Below are positions 41,915 through 51,194 of a DNA stretch of 64,000 bases, piece after piece; position 1 is the stretch's first letter; every line of letters begins with the position of its first letter. A program made the translations under genes and the position numbers. This stretch comes from an uncultured Faecalibacterium sp. (GTDB lineage Bacteria; Bacillota; Clostridia; Oscillospirales; Ruminococcaceae). Below the pieces are notes generated by a model that saw only the letters and a list, made by a program, of their open reading frames with translations, had not been told where the DNA came from and did not search any database. Where the stretch lies: positions 124,001-188,000 of the forward strand of contig CAKSVD010000002.1 of the NCBI GenBank assembly GCA_934503275.1, read 5' to 3'.

Positions 41915-44900
41915 ATGGTCTATCGTATTTATGTGGAAAAAAAGCCCGGCTTTGATGTCGAGGCAAATGGTCTGAAAAACGAACTCACCAGCCTGCTGGG
42001 CATCAAGGACCTGACCGGTCTGCGCCTGCTGAACCGCTACGATGTGGAAGGCATCGATGAGGCGCTGTTCAACCAGTGCGTCAGCACCGTATTCAGCGAG
42101 CCGCCGGTGGATAACACCTACGCCGAACTGCCCACTGCCGAGGGCGTGTCCTTTGCGGTGGAGTACCTGCCCGGTCAGTTCGACCAGCGCGCAGCTTCTG
42201 CCGCCGAGTGCATCCAGCTCATCAGTCAGGGCGAGCGCCCGCTGGTGCGCTCTGCCCGCGTCTATCTGCTGGAGGGTGCTCTGACCCCCGAGCAGGTGGC
42301 CGAGATCAAAAAGTATGTCATCAACCCCGTGGAAGCCCGCGAGGCTTCTCTGGAGACCAAAGAGACCCTGAAGATGGAGTACCCCGTGCCCACTGCCGTG
42401 GCAGTGCTGGAGGGCTTCAACCAGCTGGATGAGGCAGGCCTTGCCAAGTTCATCGAGGAAAAGGGTCTGGCCATGGATCTGGGGGACATCAAGTTCTGTC
42501 AGGAGTACTTCCGCTCCGAGCAGCGCGACCCCACCATCACCGAGATCAAGATGATCGACACCTACTGGTCCGATCACTGCCGCCACACCACCTTCGGCAC
42601 CATTCTGGACGATGTGCAGATCGATGACGCCGTGGTACAGGAGGCCTTTGACCGCTACATGGCCATGCGCACCGAGCTGGGCCGTGAGAACAAGCCCCGC
42701 TGTATGATGGACCTTGCCACCATTGGTGCCAAGGAACTGAAGAAGCAGGGCATCCTGAAGAATCTGGACGAGTCTGAGGAGATCAACGCCTGCACTGTCA
42801 AGATCAAGTGCGATGTCAACGGCAAGGACGAGGACTGGCTGTTCCTGTTCAAGAACGAGACCCACAACCACCCCACTGAGATCGAGCCCTTCGGCGGCGC
42901 TGCCACCTGCATCGGCGGTGCCATCCGTGACCCGCTGTCCGGCCGCAGCTATGTCTATCAGGCTATGCGCGTCACCGGCGCAGGCGACCCGCTCAAGCCG
43001 GTCAGCGAGACCATGCCCGGCAAGCTGCCCCAGCGCAAGCTGGTCACCACCGCAGCCGCCGGCTACTCCTCCTACGGCAACCAGATCGGTCTGGCTACCG
43101 GTCAGGTGGACGAGATCTACCACCCCGGCTATGTGGCAAAGCGCATGGAGATCGGCGCCGTTGTGGGCGCTACCCCTGCCTCCCACGTCCGCCGCGAGTG
43201 CCCCGCCCCCGGCGATGTGATCGTGCTGCTGGGCGGCCGCACCGGCCGTGACGGCATCGGCGGTGCTACCGGTTCCTCCAAGGCACACAAGCTGGACAGC
43301 CTTGAGCACTGCGGTGCCGAGGTGCAAAAGGGCAATGCGCCCATCGAGCGCAAGCTGCAGCGCCTGTTCCGCCGCGAGGATGCCTGCAAGATGATCAAGC
43401 GCTGCAACGACTTTGGCGCCGGCGGCGTTTCCGTTGCCATCGGTGAGCTGGCCGACGGCCTGTATATCGACCTGAACAAGGTCACCAAGAAGTACGAGGG
43501 TCTGGACGGCACCGAACTGGCCATCAGCGAGAGCCAGGAGCGCATGGCTGTGGCCCTTGCCCCGGAGGATGTGGACAAGTTCATCGCCATTGCCACCGAG
43601 GAGAACCTCGAAGCTACCCCCGTGGCCAAGGTCACCGAGGAAAAGCGCCTGAACATGGTGTGGAACGGCGTTTCCATTGTGAACATCAGCCGCGAGTTTT
43701 TGAACTCCAACGGTGCAGAGAAGCACCAGAACGTCCATGTGGAAAAGGGCAGCGTCTGGCAGCCCCAGTGGGCCGGCCTGACCTTCAGCCAGAAGATGAA
43801 GTCCATGGTGGGCGATCTGAACGTCTGCAGCAAGAAGGGCCTTTCCGAGCGGTTCGACTCCACCATCGGCGCTGCCACCGTGCTCATGCCCTTTGGCGGT
43901 GCATACCAGCTGACCCCCCAGAACGCCATGGTAGCCAAGCTGCCGGTGGACGGTGAGACCACCACCTGCTCCGGTATGGCATGGGGCTACAACCCCTACC
44001 TGATGAGCGCTAACCAGTATGTGGGCGCACGGCTGGCTGTTATTGAGAGCGTGACCAAGCTGGTTGCCACCGGCTTCCGCTACGAGGACGCCTACCTGAC
44101 CTTCCAGGAGTACTTCGAGCGTCTGGGTAGCAAGCCCGAGCGCTGGGGCAAGCCGCTGGCTGCCCTGCTGGGCGCACTGGATGCACAGATCGGTCTGGGC
44201 ATCGCCTCCATCGGCGGCAAGGACAGTATGTCCGGCTCCTTCGAGCAGCTGGATGTGCCCCCCACGCTGGTGTCCTTTGCCACCGCTATCGGCAAGGCAA
44301 GCCGCGTAGTCTCCACCGAGTTCAAGAAGCCCGAGAGCACCGTGGTGCTCGTGCGGCCCATCATTGACCCGGAGACCGGCTGCCCCAACTTCTTCTCCCT
44401 GAAGGCAAACTACAAGATCGTGGAGAACATGATCGAGGAGGGCATGGTCGCCTCCGCCTGCTCCGTGGGCTACGGCGGCATTGCCGAGGCACTGTTCAAG
44501 ATGGGTCTGGGCAACCGCATCGGCTTCAAAATGCGTGCGGACATGACCACCCATCAGATGTTTGAGCCCATGTACGGCTCCATCATTCTGGAAATGGTGT
44601 CCGATTCTCCCACCGGTATGCTGCTGGGCGAGACCACCAAGGAGTACACCTTCGAGTCCTGCGGCGAAAAGCTGGATATGGCCGAACTGCAGGAGATCTG
44701 GGAGAGCAAGCTGGAGCCTGTGTATCCCTACCGCAAGGCCGGCCCCGCTGTGGAAAAGATCAACGGCAGCCTGACCGCCCCTGCCGCACCCAAGATCGGT
44801 GTGGCAAAGCCCAAGGTCATCATCCCGGTGTTCCCCGGCACCAACTGCGAGTACGACACTGCCAAGGCCTTTGCCCGCGCCGGTGCCGACCCCGAGATTC

Positions 44901-45607
44901 TGGTGGTGCGCAACCTGACCCCCGCCGACGTTGCCGAGAGCTGCGAGGCACTGGTCAAGGCCATTGACGCAAGCCAGATCGTCATGCTGCCCGGCGGCTT
45001 CTCCGGCGGCGACGAGCCGGACGGCAGCGCCAAGTTCATCGCCTCCTTCTTCCGCAACCCTGCAGTCACCGAGGCTGTGCGCCATCTGCTGCAGCAGCGT
45101 GACGGCCTGATGCTGGGCATCTGCAACGGTTTCCAGGCGCTGATCAAGCTGGGTCTTGTGCCCTACGGCGATATCCGCCCCATCACTGCCTGCGATCCCA
45201 CCCTGACCTTCAACACCATCGGTCGTCACCAGAGTATGCTGGTGCACACCCGCGTGGCTTCCACCGGCAGCCCGTGGCTCAGCAAGTGTGAGGTGGGCGA
45301 GATGCACACCATCGCCATCAGCCACGGCGAGGGCCGCTTTGTGGCACCGCAGGAGGTGCTGGACACCATGCTGCGCAACGGTCAGGTGGCTACCCAGTAT
45401 GTGGATCTGGCCGGTGTGCCCACCATGGATCAGCGCTTCAACCCCAACGGCTCGGTGCTGGCCATCGAGGGCATCACCAGCCCGGACGGCCGCGTGTTCG
45501 GCAAGATGGGCCACTCGGAGCGCAGCGGCGAGTACCTGTACAAGAACGTCACCGGCGATAAATACCAGCCGATCTTTGAGGGCGGCGTGGACTATTTCAA
45601 GGTTTGA
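41915..45607 (+). CDS. purL: Phosphoribosylformylglycinamidine synthase, single-chain form
   Basis: 1230 residues containing all three functions that most Firmicutes encode separately as PurS, PurL and PurQ. The N-terminal PurS-like part covers about 1-150. The synthetase part has YWSDHCRHTTFGTIL, FKNETHNHPTEIEPFGGAAT and a second half near 640-900 (LGIASIGGKDSMSGSFEQL). The C-terminal class-I glutaminase has VFPGTNCEYDTAKAFARAGA, LPGGFSGGDEPDGSAKF, the nucleophile in LGICNGFQAL, and the His-x-Glu in SHGEGRF. Length is close to the proteobacterial enzyme. Confidence 0.96.
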   Translation: MVYRIYVEKKPGFDVEANGLKNELTSLLGIKDLTGLRLLNRYDVEGIDEALFNQCVSTVFSEPPVDNTYAELPTAEGVSFAVEYLPGQFDQRAASAAECIQLISQGERPLVRSARVYLLEGALTPEQVAEIKKYVINPVEAREASLETKETLKMEYPVPTAVAVLEGFNQLDEAGLAKFIEEKGLAMDLGDIKFCQEYFRSEQRDPTITEIKMIDTYWSDHCRHTTFGTILDDVQIDDAVVQEAFDRYMAMRTELGRENKPRCMMDLATIGAKELKKQGILKNLDESEEINACTVKIKCDVNGKDEDWLFLFKNETHNHPTEIEPFGGAATCIGGAIRDPLSGRSYVYQAMRVTGAGDPLKPVSETMPGKLPQRKLVTTAAAGYSSYGNQIGLATGQVDEIYHPGYVAKRMEIGAVVGATPASHVRRECPAPGDVIVLLGGRTGRDGIGGATGSSKAHKLDSLEHCGAEVQKGNAPIERKLQRLFRREDACKMIKRCNDFGAGGVSVAIGELADGLYIDLNKVTKKYEGLDGTELAISESQERMAVALAPEDVDKFIAIATEENLEATPVAKVTEEKRLNMVWNGVSIVNISREFLNSNGAEKHQNVHVEKGSVWQPQWAGLTFSQKMKSMVGDLNVCSKKGLSERFDSTIGAATVLMPFGGAYQLTPQNAMVAKLPVDGETTTCSGMAWGYNPYLMSANQYVGARLAVIESVTKLVATGFRYEDAYLTFQEYFERLGSKPERWGKPLAALLGALDAQIGLGIASIGGKDSMSGSFEQLDVPPTLVSFATAIGKASRVVSTEFKKPESTVVLVRPIIDPETGCPNFFSLKANYKIVENMIEEGMVASACSVGYGGIAEALFKMGLGNRIGFKMRADMTTHQMFEPMYGSIILEMVSDSPTGMLLGETTKEYTFESCGEKLDMAELQEIWESKLEPVYPYRKAGPAVEKINGSLTAPAAPKIGVAKPKVIIPVFPGTNCEYDTAKAFARAGADPEILVVRNLTPADVAESCEALVKAIDASQIVMLPGGFSGGDEPDGSAKFIASFFRNPAVTEAVRHLLQQRDGLMLGICNGFQALIKLGLVPYGDIRPITACDPTLTFNTIGRHQSMLVHTRVASTGSPWLSKCEVGEMHTIAISHGEGRFVAPQEVLDTMLRNGQVATQYVDLAGVPTMDQRFNPNGSVLAIEGITSPDGRVFGKMGHSERSGEYLYKNVTGDKYQPIFEGGVDYFKV

Positions 45608-45624
45608 TGGTAGAATAGAGAAAA

Positions 45625-45727
45625 AACTCCTTCCGTCATCGCTGGCGCGATGCCACCTCCCTCGGAGAGGGAGGCTGAAAGGCCCCCTCTTCGAGGGGGC
45701 TGTCGCCGGAAGGCGACTGGGGGAGTT
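45625..45727. repeat. Four-hairpin intergenic repeat, copy in purL-purB gap
   Basis: 103 bp, ends AACTCC and GGAGTT. Hairpins: CATCGC-TGGC-GCGATG; CCTCCCTC-GGA-GAGGGAGG; GCCCCCTC-TTC-GAGGGGGC; GTCGCC-GGAA-GGCGAC. Same order and spacing as at 38338-38438, with the first stem changed on both strands. Confidence 0.88.
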
Positions 45728-45748
45728 ACTTTCAGGAGGAGACAACCA

Positions 45749-47194
45749 ATGTCACAGCATGATCGCTATATCAGCCCTTTTTCCACCCGATATGCTTCCG
45801 ATGAGATGCAGTATATCTTCTCGGATGACAACAAGTTCCGCACATGGCGGCGGCTGTGGGTGGCGCTGGCTCGTGCCGAAATGAATCAGGGGCTGACCAA
45901 CATCACCCCGGACATGGTAGCCGAGTTGGAGGCTCATGTGGACGATATCAACTACGAAGTGGCCATCGAGCGGGAAAAGCTGGTGCGCCACGACGTCATG
46001 AGCCATGTCTATGCCTACGGTCAGCAGTGCCCCAAGGCAGCAGGCATCATCCATCTGGGTGCCACCAGCTGCTATGTGGGCGATAACACCGACATCATCG
46101 TGATGCGGCAGGGCCTTGAACTGGTGCGCAAAAAGCTGGTGGGTGTTCTGGCAAAGCTGGCACACTTCGCCAAGGAGTACAAGGATATGCCCTGCATGGC
46201 CTACACCCACTGCCAGCCCGCACAGCCCACCACCGTGGGCAAGCGCGCTACCCTGTGGGCCAACGAGTTGGTAATGGATCTGGCCGAGATCGACCATCGT
46301 CTGGCTACCCTGCAGCTGCGCGGTGTCAAGGGCACCACCGGCACGCAGGCTTCCTTTATGGAACTGTTCAAGGGCGATGCCGACAAGATCCGCGCCGTGG
46401 ATGCTTCCATTGCAAAGGAGATGGGCTTTGACCCCAAGGCTGTTGTGCCGGTGTCCGGCCAGACCTACAGCCGCAAGGTAGATGCCTTTATCCTGAACGC
46501 TCTGGCCGGTATTGGACAGAGCTGCATGAAGTTTGCCACCGACCTGCGTCTGCTGGCAAACTTTAAGGAGATGGAGGAGCCCTTTGAGAAGAACCAGATC
46601 GGTTCCTCTGCCATGCCCTATAAGCGCAACCCTATGCGCTGCGAGCGCATCTGCGCTCTTGCCCGCTACCTGATGGTGGACGTGCTGAACCCCAGCTTTA
46701 CCACCGGCTGCCAGTGGTTTGAGCGCACGCTGGACGACAGCGCCAACAAGCGTGTGGCCATGGCAGAGGGCTTCCTTGCCACCGATGCCATCCTGAACAT
46801 CATGCTCAACGTCACCGATGGTCTGGTGGTGTACCCCAAGGTGGTGCGCAGCCGCCTGATGGCCGAGCTGCCCTTCATGGCCAGCGAGAACATCATGATG
46901 CAGGCCGTGGAAAAGGGCGGCAACCGTCAGGAACTGCACGAGCGCCTGCGCCAGCACGCCATCGCCGCTGGTAAGCAGGTCAAGGAAGAGGGCCTGCCCA
47001 ACGATATGGTGGACCGCATTGCCGCAGACCCGGCCTTTGGCCTGACCCGCGAGGAGATCGTGGCAGGGCTTGTGCCGGAGAACTTTGTGGGCCGTGCACC
47101 CCAGCAGGTGGAGGAGTTCATCGCCAACGTCCTGCAGCCCATCTTCGATGCTGACCCCGAGGATGTGGAGCAGCACGCCTCCCTGAGCGTCTGA
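45749..47194 (+). CDS. purB: Adenylosuccinate lyase
   Basis: 481 residues, cleaves SAICAR and adenylosuccinate. Fumarase/aspartase-superfamily motifs: HLGATSCYVGDNTDI, YTHCQPAQPTTVGKR, and the signature GSSAMPYKRNPMRCERI with the catalytic serine loop. The ATG at 45749 fits CAGGAGGAG; the reading back to 45650 passes through the repeat. Last gene of the operon; purC is not in this cluster. Confidence 0.95.
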   Translation: MSQHDRYISPFSTRYASDEMQYIFSDDNKFRTWRRLWVALARAEMNQGLTNITPDMVAELEAHVDDINYEVAIEREKLVRHDVMSHVYAYGQQCPKAAGIIHLGATSCYVGDNTDIIVMRQGLELVRKKLVGVLAKLAHFAKEYKDMPCMAYTHCQPAQPTTVGKRATLWANELVMDLAEIDHRLATLQLRGVKGTTGTQASFMELFKGDADKIRAVDASIAKEMGFDPKAVVPVSGQTYSRKVDAFILNALAGIGQSCMKFATDLRLLANFKEMEEPFEKNQIGSSAMPYKRNPMRCERICALARYLMVDVLNPSFTTGCQWFERTLDDSANKRVAMAEGFLATDAILNIMLNVTDGLVVYPKVVRSRLMAELPFMASENIMMQAVEKGGNRQELHERLRQHAIAAGKQVKEEGLPNDMVDRIAADPAFGLTREEIVAGLVPENFVGRAPQQVEEFIANVLQPIFDADPEDVEQHASLSV

Positions 47195-47210
47195 TAATAG
47201 GATCAATTGC

Positions 47211-47242
47211 AAAAAGGAGAAGCCCGCGGGCTTCTCCTTTTT
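47211..47242 (+). terminator. Intrinsic terminator ending the purine operon
   Basis: A perfect 16-bp palindromic stem, AAAAAGGAGAAGCCCG with CGGGCTTCTCCTTTTT. Confidence 0.92.
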
Positions 47243-47253
47243 GCGTTTGTGCC

Positions 47254-47282
47254 TTGCACGATTTTGTCTGTCATGTTACACT
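47254..47282 (+). promoter_or_regulatory. Promoter of the pseudouridine synthase gene
   Basis: TTGCAC (47254-47259), 17 bases, TACACT (47277-47282). Confidence 0.8.
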
Positions 47283-47312
47283 GAGGGCATCATCAACAAA
47301 GGAGAACCGCCT

Positions 47313-48014
47313 ATGCGTTTGGATAAATATCTGGCCGAAACTGCCCAGTGCACCCGCAGCGAGGCCAAAACGATGCTGGCAAAGGGTCGTGTGCAGGTGA
47401 ACGGCGTGGTGTGCAAAAAAGGGGATGCCCAACTGAAGGATACCGACACCGTGGTTGTGGACGGCGCGCCGCTGCGCTATCAGAAGTTCGTTTACCTGAT
47501 GCTCAATAAGCCCGAAGGGGTGGTGAGCGCTTCCACAGATAAGCGGGACACCACTGTAGTGGACCTGGTAGGGGACGCCTACCCCCGGCGGGAACTGTTC
47601 CCGGCCGGGCGGCTGGATAAGACCAGCACCGGCTTTGTGCTGCTGACCGATGACGGCGGCTTTGCCCACGATATCCTGTCCCCCCGGCACCATGTTTCCA
47701 AGACCTACACCGTGACCATCGACACCCCGCTCACGCAGGAGATGCGCACCGGCTTTGCGGCGGGGGTCACGCTGGCAGACGGCACCGCCCTTTCGCCCGC
47801 CGAGGTGACCGCCCTTTCCCCCGATGGACTTGCTGTGCGGGTGGTGCTGCGGCAGGGGGTGTACCACCAGATCAAACGGATGTTCGGCGTGTACGGTGCC
47901 GGGGTGAATGCCCTGCACCGGGAGGCTATTGGCGGCCTTGCACTGGATGCACAGCTTGCCCCGGGGCAGTGGCGGGAACTTTGTGACGAAGAGGTGGCAA
48001 AAATTACCAGATAA
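47313..48014 (+). CDS. rsuA: RsuA-family pseudouridine synthase
   Basis: 233 residues. An S4 RNA-binding domain (MRLDKYLAETAQCTRSEAKT, residues 1-55) is followed by the RsuA catalytic domain with the aspartate in GRLDKTSTGFVLLTDDG and the late segment QGVYHQIKRMFGVYG. The family modifies 16S U516 (RsuA) or 23S sites (RluB/E/F); the short length favours 16S but the exact site is inferred. AAAGGAG precedes the ATG. Confidence 0.88.
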   Translation: MRLDKYLAETAQCTRSEAKTMLAKGRVQVNGVVCKKGDAQLKDTDTVVVDGAPLRYQKFVYLMLNKPEGVVSASTDKRDTTVVDLVGDAYPRRELFPAGRLDKTSTGFVLLTDDGGFAHDILSPRHHVSKTYTVTIDTPLTQEMRTGFAAGVTLADGTALSPAEVTALSPDGLAVRVVLRQGVYHQIKRMFGVYGAGVNALHREAIGGLALDAQLAPGQWRELCDEEVAKITR

Positions 48015-48053
48015 AACGCTGCGCTTTTCACGCGGTTTTCAAAAATGTATCAC

Positions 48054-48069
48054 ATTTTACCGGTAAAAT
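48054..48069 (+). promoter_or_regulatory. 16-bp palindrome upstream of the PucR-type gene
   Basis: ATTTTACCGGTAAAAT is perfectly symmetric, with a further CGGTAA nearby at about 48072. It lies about 100 bases upstream of the promoter at 48166. It could be a regulator site or a weak terminator of the preceding gene. Confidence 0.4.
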
Positions 48070-48128
48070 AACGGTAAGAACCACGCCAAAAGGCACTTTT
48101 TTGGCAAAAAATGGCCCCGAAAGATAAT

Positions 48129-48160
48129 TTCAACAAGAAAGAATTATTTTTTTTGTTGAA
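48129..48160 (+). promoter_or_regulatory. Inverted repeat next to the PucR-type promoter
   Basis: TTCAACAA (48129-48136) and TTGTTGAA (48153-48160), 16 bases apart, end 5 bases before the -35 box. A candidate operator for autoregulation. Confidence 0.55.
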
Positions 48161-48165
48161 ATCTG

Positions 48166-48194
48166 TTGCAAAAGTAAATTCTTTTGTGTAAAAT
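48166..48194 (+). promoter_or_regulatory. Promoter of the PucR-type regulator gene
   Basis: TTGCAA (48166-48171), 17 bases, TAAAAT (48189-48194). Confidence 0.8.
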
Positions 48195-48278
48195 ATAGAT
48201 TGTAATGCGGCTAAATTGTTTAAAATCACAACCCATGCCGCCGCGGCTTGCACAAACGAGGAAAAGGGGTATCCATTT

Positions 48279-49364
48279 ATGGCCAATAGAGTATTTCAAA
48301 GCGTGATCTACCAGATGAAGGACGCGATCAATCGGGTGGTCGGCGTTGTGGATGAGACCGGCGCTGTCATTTCCTGCTCGGAGCTGAACCTGATCGGCGA
48401 GGTGCGCGAGGGCTATATGGCCGAGCGCCTGACCGCAGGCGACCGCTTTGTGCGCGACGGCTATACTTACCAGCAGTTCTCCAATGCCAAGCATAACGAT
48501 TATGCCGTGTTCGTGGAGGGCGTCGATGAGACTGCAGGGCAGTTTGCCGGTGTGCTGGCCATCAGCCTGCAGAGCATCAAGCAGTACCACGACGAAAAGT
48601 TCGATAAGTCCAACTTTATCAAGAATGTGGTGCTGGACAATATCCTGCCCGGCGATATCTACGCCAAGGCACGGGAGTTGCACTTTGCCACCGATGTCTC
48701 CCGCGTGGTGTTCATCGTGCGGGTGATCAGCGGCGGTGATATCTCTGCCTACGATGTAGTCAGCAGCCTGTTCCCCGATAAGCAGAAGGACTTTGTGTTC
48801 AATATCAGCGAGACCGATACCGTGCTGGTCAAGGAGATCCGCAAGGGCATTGACCGCACTGATATGGAAAAGCTGGCTGCCAGCATTGTGGATACCCTCT
48901 CCGGCGAGCACTACATCAAGGCCGTGGTAGGCATTGGCACCCCCATTGCCAACGTGAAGGATCTGGCCACCTCCTTTAAGGAAGCCCAGATCGCCATGGA
49001 AGTGAGCAAGGTGTTCGATACCGAAAAGCAGATCATCCGCTACGATAATCTGGGCATTGCTCGTTTGATCTACCAGCTGCCCACCACCGTGTGCGAGATG
49101 TTCCTGCGCGAGGTATTCAAGCAGGGCAGCATCGAGAGCCTGGATCAGGAGACTTTGTTCACCATCCAGCGCTTCTTTGAGAACAACCTGAATGTGTCCG
49201 AGACCAGCCGCGGCCTGTTTGTGCACCGCAATACGCTGGTGTATCGTCTGGAAAAGATCAAAAAGCTGACCGGTCTGGATCTGCGTGAGTTCGATGACGC
49301 TATCGTCTTTAAGGTAGCGCTGATGGTAAAGAAATACCTGTCCAACAACCCGGCCAAATACTGA
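48279..49364 (+). CDS. PucR/CdaR-type helix-turn-helix regulator
   Basis: 361 residues. The C-terminal HTH_30 domain (NVSETSRGLFVHRNTLVYRLEKIKKLTGLDLRE, about 305-340) is the PucR/CdaR signature. The middle has a GGDEF-like fold region typical of these proteins. The N-terminus (VVGVVDETGAVISCSEL) resembles a sensory domain of the CdaR sugar-diacid type. The ligand is unknown. The ATG at 48279 follows GAGGAAAAGGGG. The downstream terminator separates it from ftsEX; regulation of cell-division genes is not implied. Confidence 0.82.
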   Translation: MANRVFQSVIYQMKDAINRVVGVVDETGAVISCSELNLIGEVREGYMAERLTAGDRFVRDGYTYQQFSNAKHNDYAVFVEGVDETAGQFAGVLAISLQSIKQYHDEKFDKSNFIKNVVLDNILPGDIYAKARELHFATDVSRVVFIVRVISGGDISAYDVVSSLFPDKQKDFVFNISETDTVLVKEIRKGIDRTDMEKLAASIVDTLSGEHYIKAVVGIGTPIANVKDLATSFKEAQIAMEVSKVFDTEKQIIRYDNLGIARLIYQLPTTVCEMFLREVFKQGSIESLDQETLFTIQRFFENNLNVSETSRGLFVHRNTLVYRLEKIKKLTGLDLREFDDAIVFKVALMVKKYLSNNPAKY

Positions 49365-49399
49365 TATTTCGCTGTGCGGGTTTTGCCCCGCCGGCGTCA

Positions 49400-49437
49400 A
49401 ACCGGCCGCTCGAAACCGATGCTGGCCGGTTCTTTTT
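49400..49437 (+). terminator. Intrinsic terminator after the PucR-type gene
   Basis: AACCGGCC pairs with GGCCGGTT, followed by CTTTTT. Confidence 0.8.
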
Positions 49438-49505
49438 GCAGTACGGGCTGCGGACAGGCTGTCTTGACCGTTAAAAATCTTGATGTCAGGAGCGAATACG
49501 ATTCC

Positions 49506-50270
49506 ATGATCGATTTTGAACACGTTTCCAAAGAATATAAAAAGGGCGGACGCCTTGCGCTGGAGGATATCAACCTCCATGTGGACGAAGGCGAGTTCGT
49601 CTTTCTGCTGGGTCACTCCGGTGCGGGCAAATCCACCCTGCTCAAGCTGATCCTGCGGGAGGCACTGCCTACCTCCGGCAAGGTGACTGTGCTGGGCAAG
49701 GACGTAGCCAAGCTGCGCCGCCACAAGATCCCTTACCTGCGCCGTCAGATGGGCATCATCTTTCAGGACTTCCGGCTGATCCCCAGCATGACCGTGTACG
49801 AGAACGTGGCCTTTGCCATGCACGTTCTCAATGTGCCCCGCAAGGAGATCCGTCCCCGCGTGGAGTACATTCTGGAACTGGTGCATCTGGAGGATAAGGC
49901 CAAGTGCTACCCGGATACCCTTTCCGGCGGCGAGCAGCAGCGTGTGGCTGTGGCGCGTGCGCTGGTACATAACCCCAAGCTGGTCATCGCGGACGAGCCC
50001 ACCGGCAACATTGACCCGGAGCTGAGCCTGGAAATGATGCAGCTGCTGGAGCGGGTGAGCAAAATGGGCATCACGGTGCTGGTGGTCACCCACGAGCACG
50101 AGCTGGTGCACCGCTTCCATCAGCGTGTGGTCACCCTGAGCCATGGCCGCATCATCTCGGATGTGCCCGCAGACCCCGTGGCTGCCGCCGAGGATGATCT
50201 TTCGCTGGATGTTGCCGCCTTTGATGCGGATGATGTGCCTGCTGTGAAAAAGGAGGTGGCTGCCGTATGA
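49506..50270 (+). CDS. ftsE: Cell division ATP-binding protein FtsE
   Basis: 254 residues. Walker [14 protein letters not shown] (about 36-48), Q-loop [23 protein letters not shown] signature [15 protein letters not shown], Walker [15 protein letters not shown], and the switch histidine in VVTHEHELV. The C-terminal 35 residues are an extension rich in D and A, beyond the family norm. With FtsX it forms the ABC-type complex that activates a peptidoglycan hydrolase at division. The ATG at 49506 fits the family start ([15 protein letters not shown]). Confidence 0.94.
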   Translation: MIDFEHVSKEYKKGGRLALEDINLHVDEGEFVFLLGHSGAGKSTLLKLILREALPTSGKVTVLGKDVAKLRRHKIPYLRRQMGIIFQDFRLIPSMTVYENVAFAMHVLNVPRKEIRPRVEYILELVHLEDKAKCYPDTLSGGEQQRVAVARALVHNPKLVIADEPTGNIDPELSLEMMQLLERVSKMGITVLVVTHEHELVHRFHQRVVTLSHGRIISDVPADPVAAAEDDLSLDVAAFDADDVPAVKKEVAAV

Positions 50271-51175
50271 TGCGACCCGCTACCTTCTTCTTCCTTACCC
50301 GGCGCGGTGTGCGCAACTTGGGCAAGCACTGGGCCATGACCATTGCCTGTATCGCTTCTCTGAGCGTGTGTATGACCCTGAACATCTTCGCCAGTCTGGC
50401 CGAGGTGAACGTGGGCAGCATGGTGACCTATCTGGGCAGCCAGAACGAGACGGTGGTCTATCTGGACCCCGCATGTGATGATGCTACCGCCGCGCAGGTA
50501 GGCGAGACCCTTTCGGCTATGCCGGGGGTCAGCGGGGTGCAGTATGTCTCCAAGCAGGATGTGCTCGACACCTACCGCGGCTATATGCAGGATTATTCCT
50601 CCCTGTGGGATGAATTTGAGACCGACAACCCCTTTAAGGCCAACTACCGGGTCACCCTGAGCGATCTGACCCAGATGGAGAGCATGAGCGTGAAGATGCA
50701 GGCCATTCCGGGCGTTGTCAGCGTTACCGCCCCGCTGGAGATGACCAATATCTTTGTGGAGGTCCAGAAGGCGGTCACCAAGGGCGGCCGCATGATCGTG
50801 CTGGTGCTGATGGTGGTCAGCATCATCACAGTGGGCAGCACCATCCGTCTGAGCGTTTTTGCCCGCCGCCGCGAGATCGAGATCATGAAGTATGTGGGTG
50901 CCACCAACCGCATGGTCACCCTGCCTTTCTTTGTGGAGGGCCTGACCATGGGCCTGATCTCCGGTATCCTGACCGCAGCGGTCAGCCTTGGCTGTTACAC
51001 CTATGTGGTCAACGCTGCCGGCGGCTTGGGCGGCATCTGGCAGATGCTCGTAGGGCGCTCGCTGGTGCCGGTGGCAAATGTGGTGCCGACCATCGTGGTA
51101 TCAAGCCTGATCAGCGGTGCCGTTGTTGGCGGCGTGGGCAGTATGTTCTCTATCCGCAAGCATTTGAATGTGTGA
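50267..51175 (+). CDS. ftsX: Cell division protein FtsX
   Basis: 302 residues, four transmembrane helices. The N-terminal helix (HWAMTIACIASLSVCMTLNI) is followed by the large extracellular loop (about 45-170, with DEFETDNPFKANYRVTLSD); then three helices with FARRREIEIMKYVGATNRMVTLPFFVEGL. It overlaps ftsE by four bases (ATGA). The loop is the part that contacts hydrolases in relatives. Confidence 0.94.
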   Translation: MMRPATFFFLTRRGVRNLGKHWAMTIACIASLSVCMTLNIFASLAEVNVGSMVTYLGSQNETVVYLDPACDDATAAQVGETLSAMPGVSGVQYVSKQDVLDTYRGYMQDYSSLWDEFETDNPFKANYRVTLSDLTQMESMSVKMQAIPGVVSVTAPLEMTNIFVEVQKAVTKGGRMIVLVLMVVSIITVGSTIRLSVFARRREIEIMKYVGATNRMVTLPFFVEGLTMGLISGILTAAVSLGCYTYVVNAAGGLGGIWQMLVGRSLVPVANVVPTIVVSSLISGAVVGGVGSMFSIRKHLNV

Positions 51176-51194
51176 CCGAAAGGAGCCGCGTTTT

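Noticed and set aside
41813..45745. Very long open frame (1310 codons) on the minus strand opposite purL
   Set aside because: It is a shadow of purL in G+C-rich sequence: low-complexity His/Gln/Gly-rich translation, no ribosome site, no family resemblance. The same applies to the long minus-strand frames opposite infB, pur genes and gpmI.
48054..48069. Terminator of the rsuA-like gene
   Set aside because: The palindrome is A+T-rich with no loop and no T run, so an operator is as likely; recorded with low confidence.
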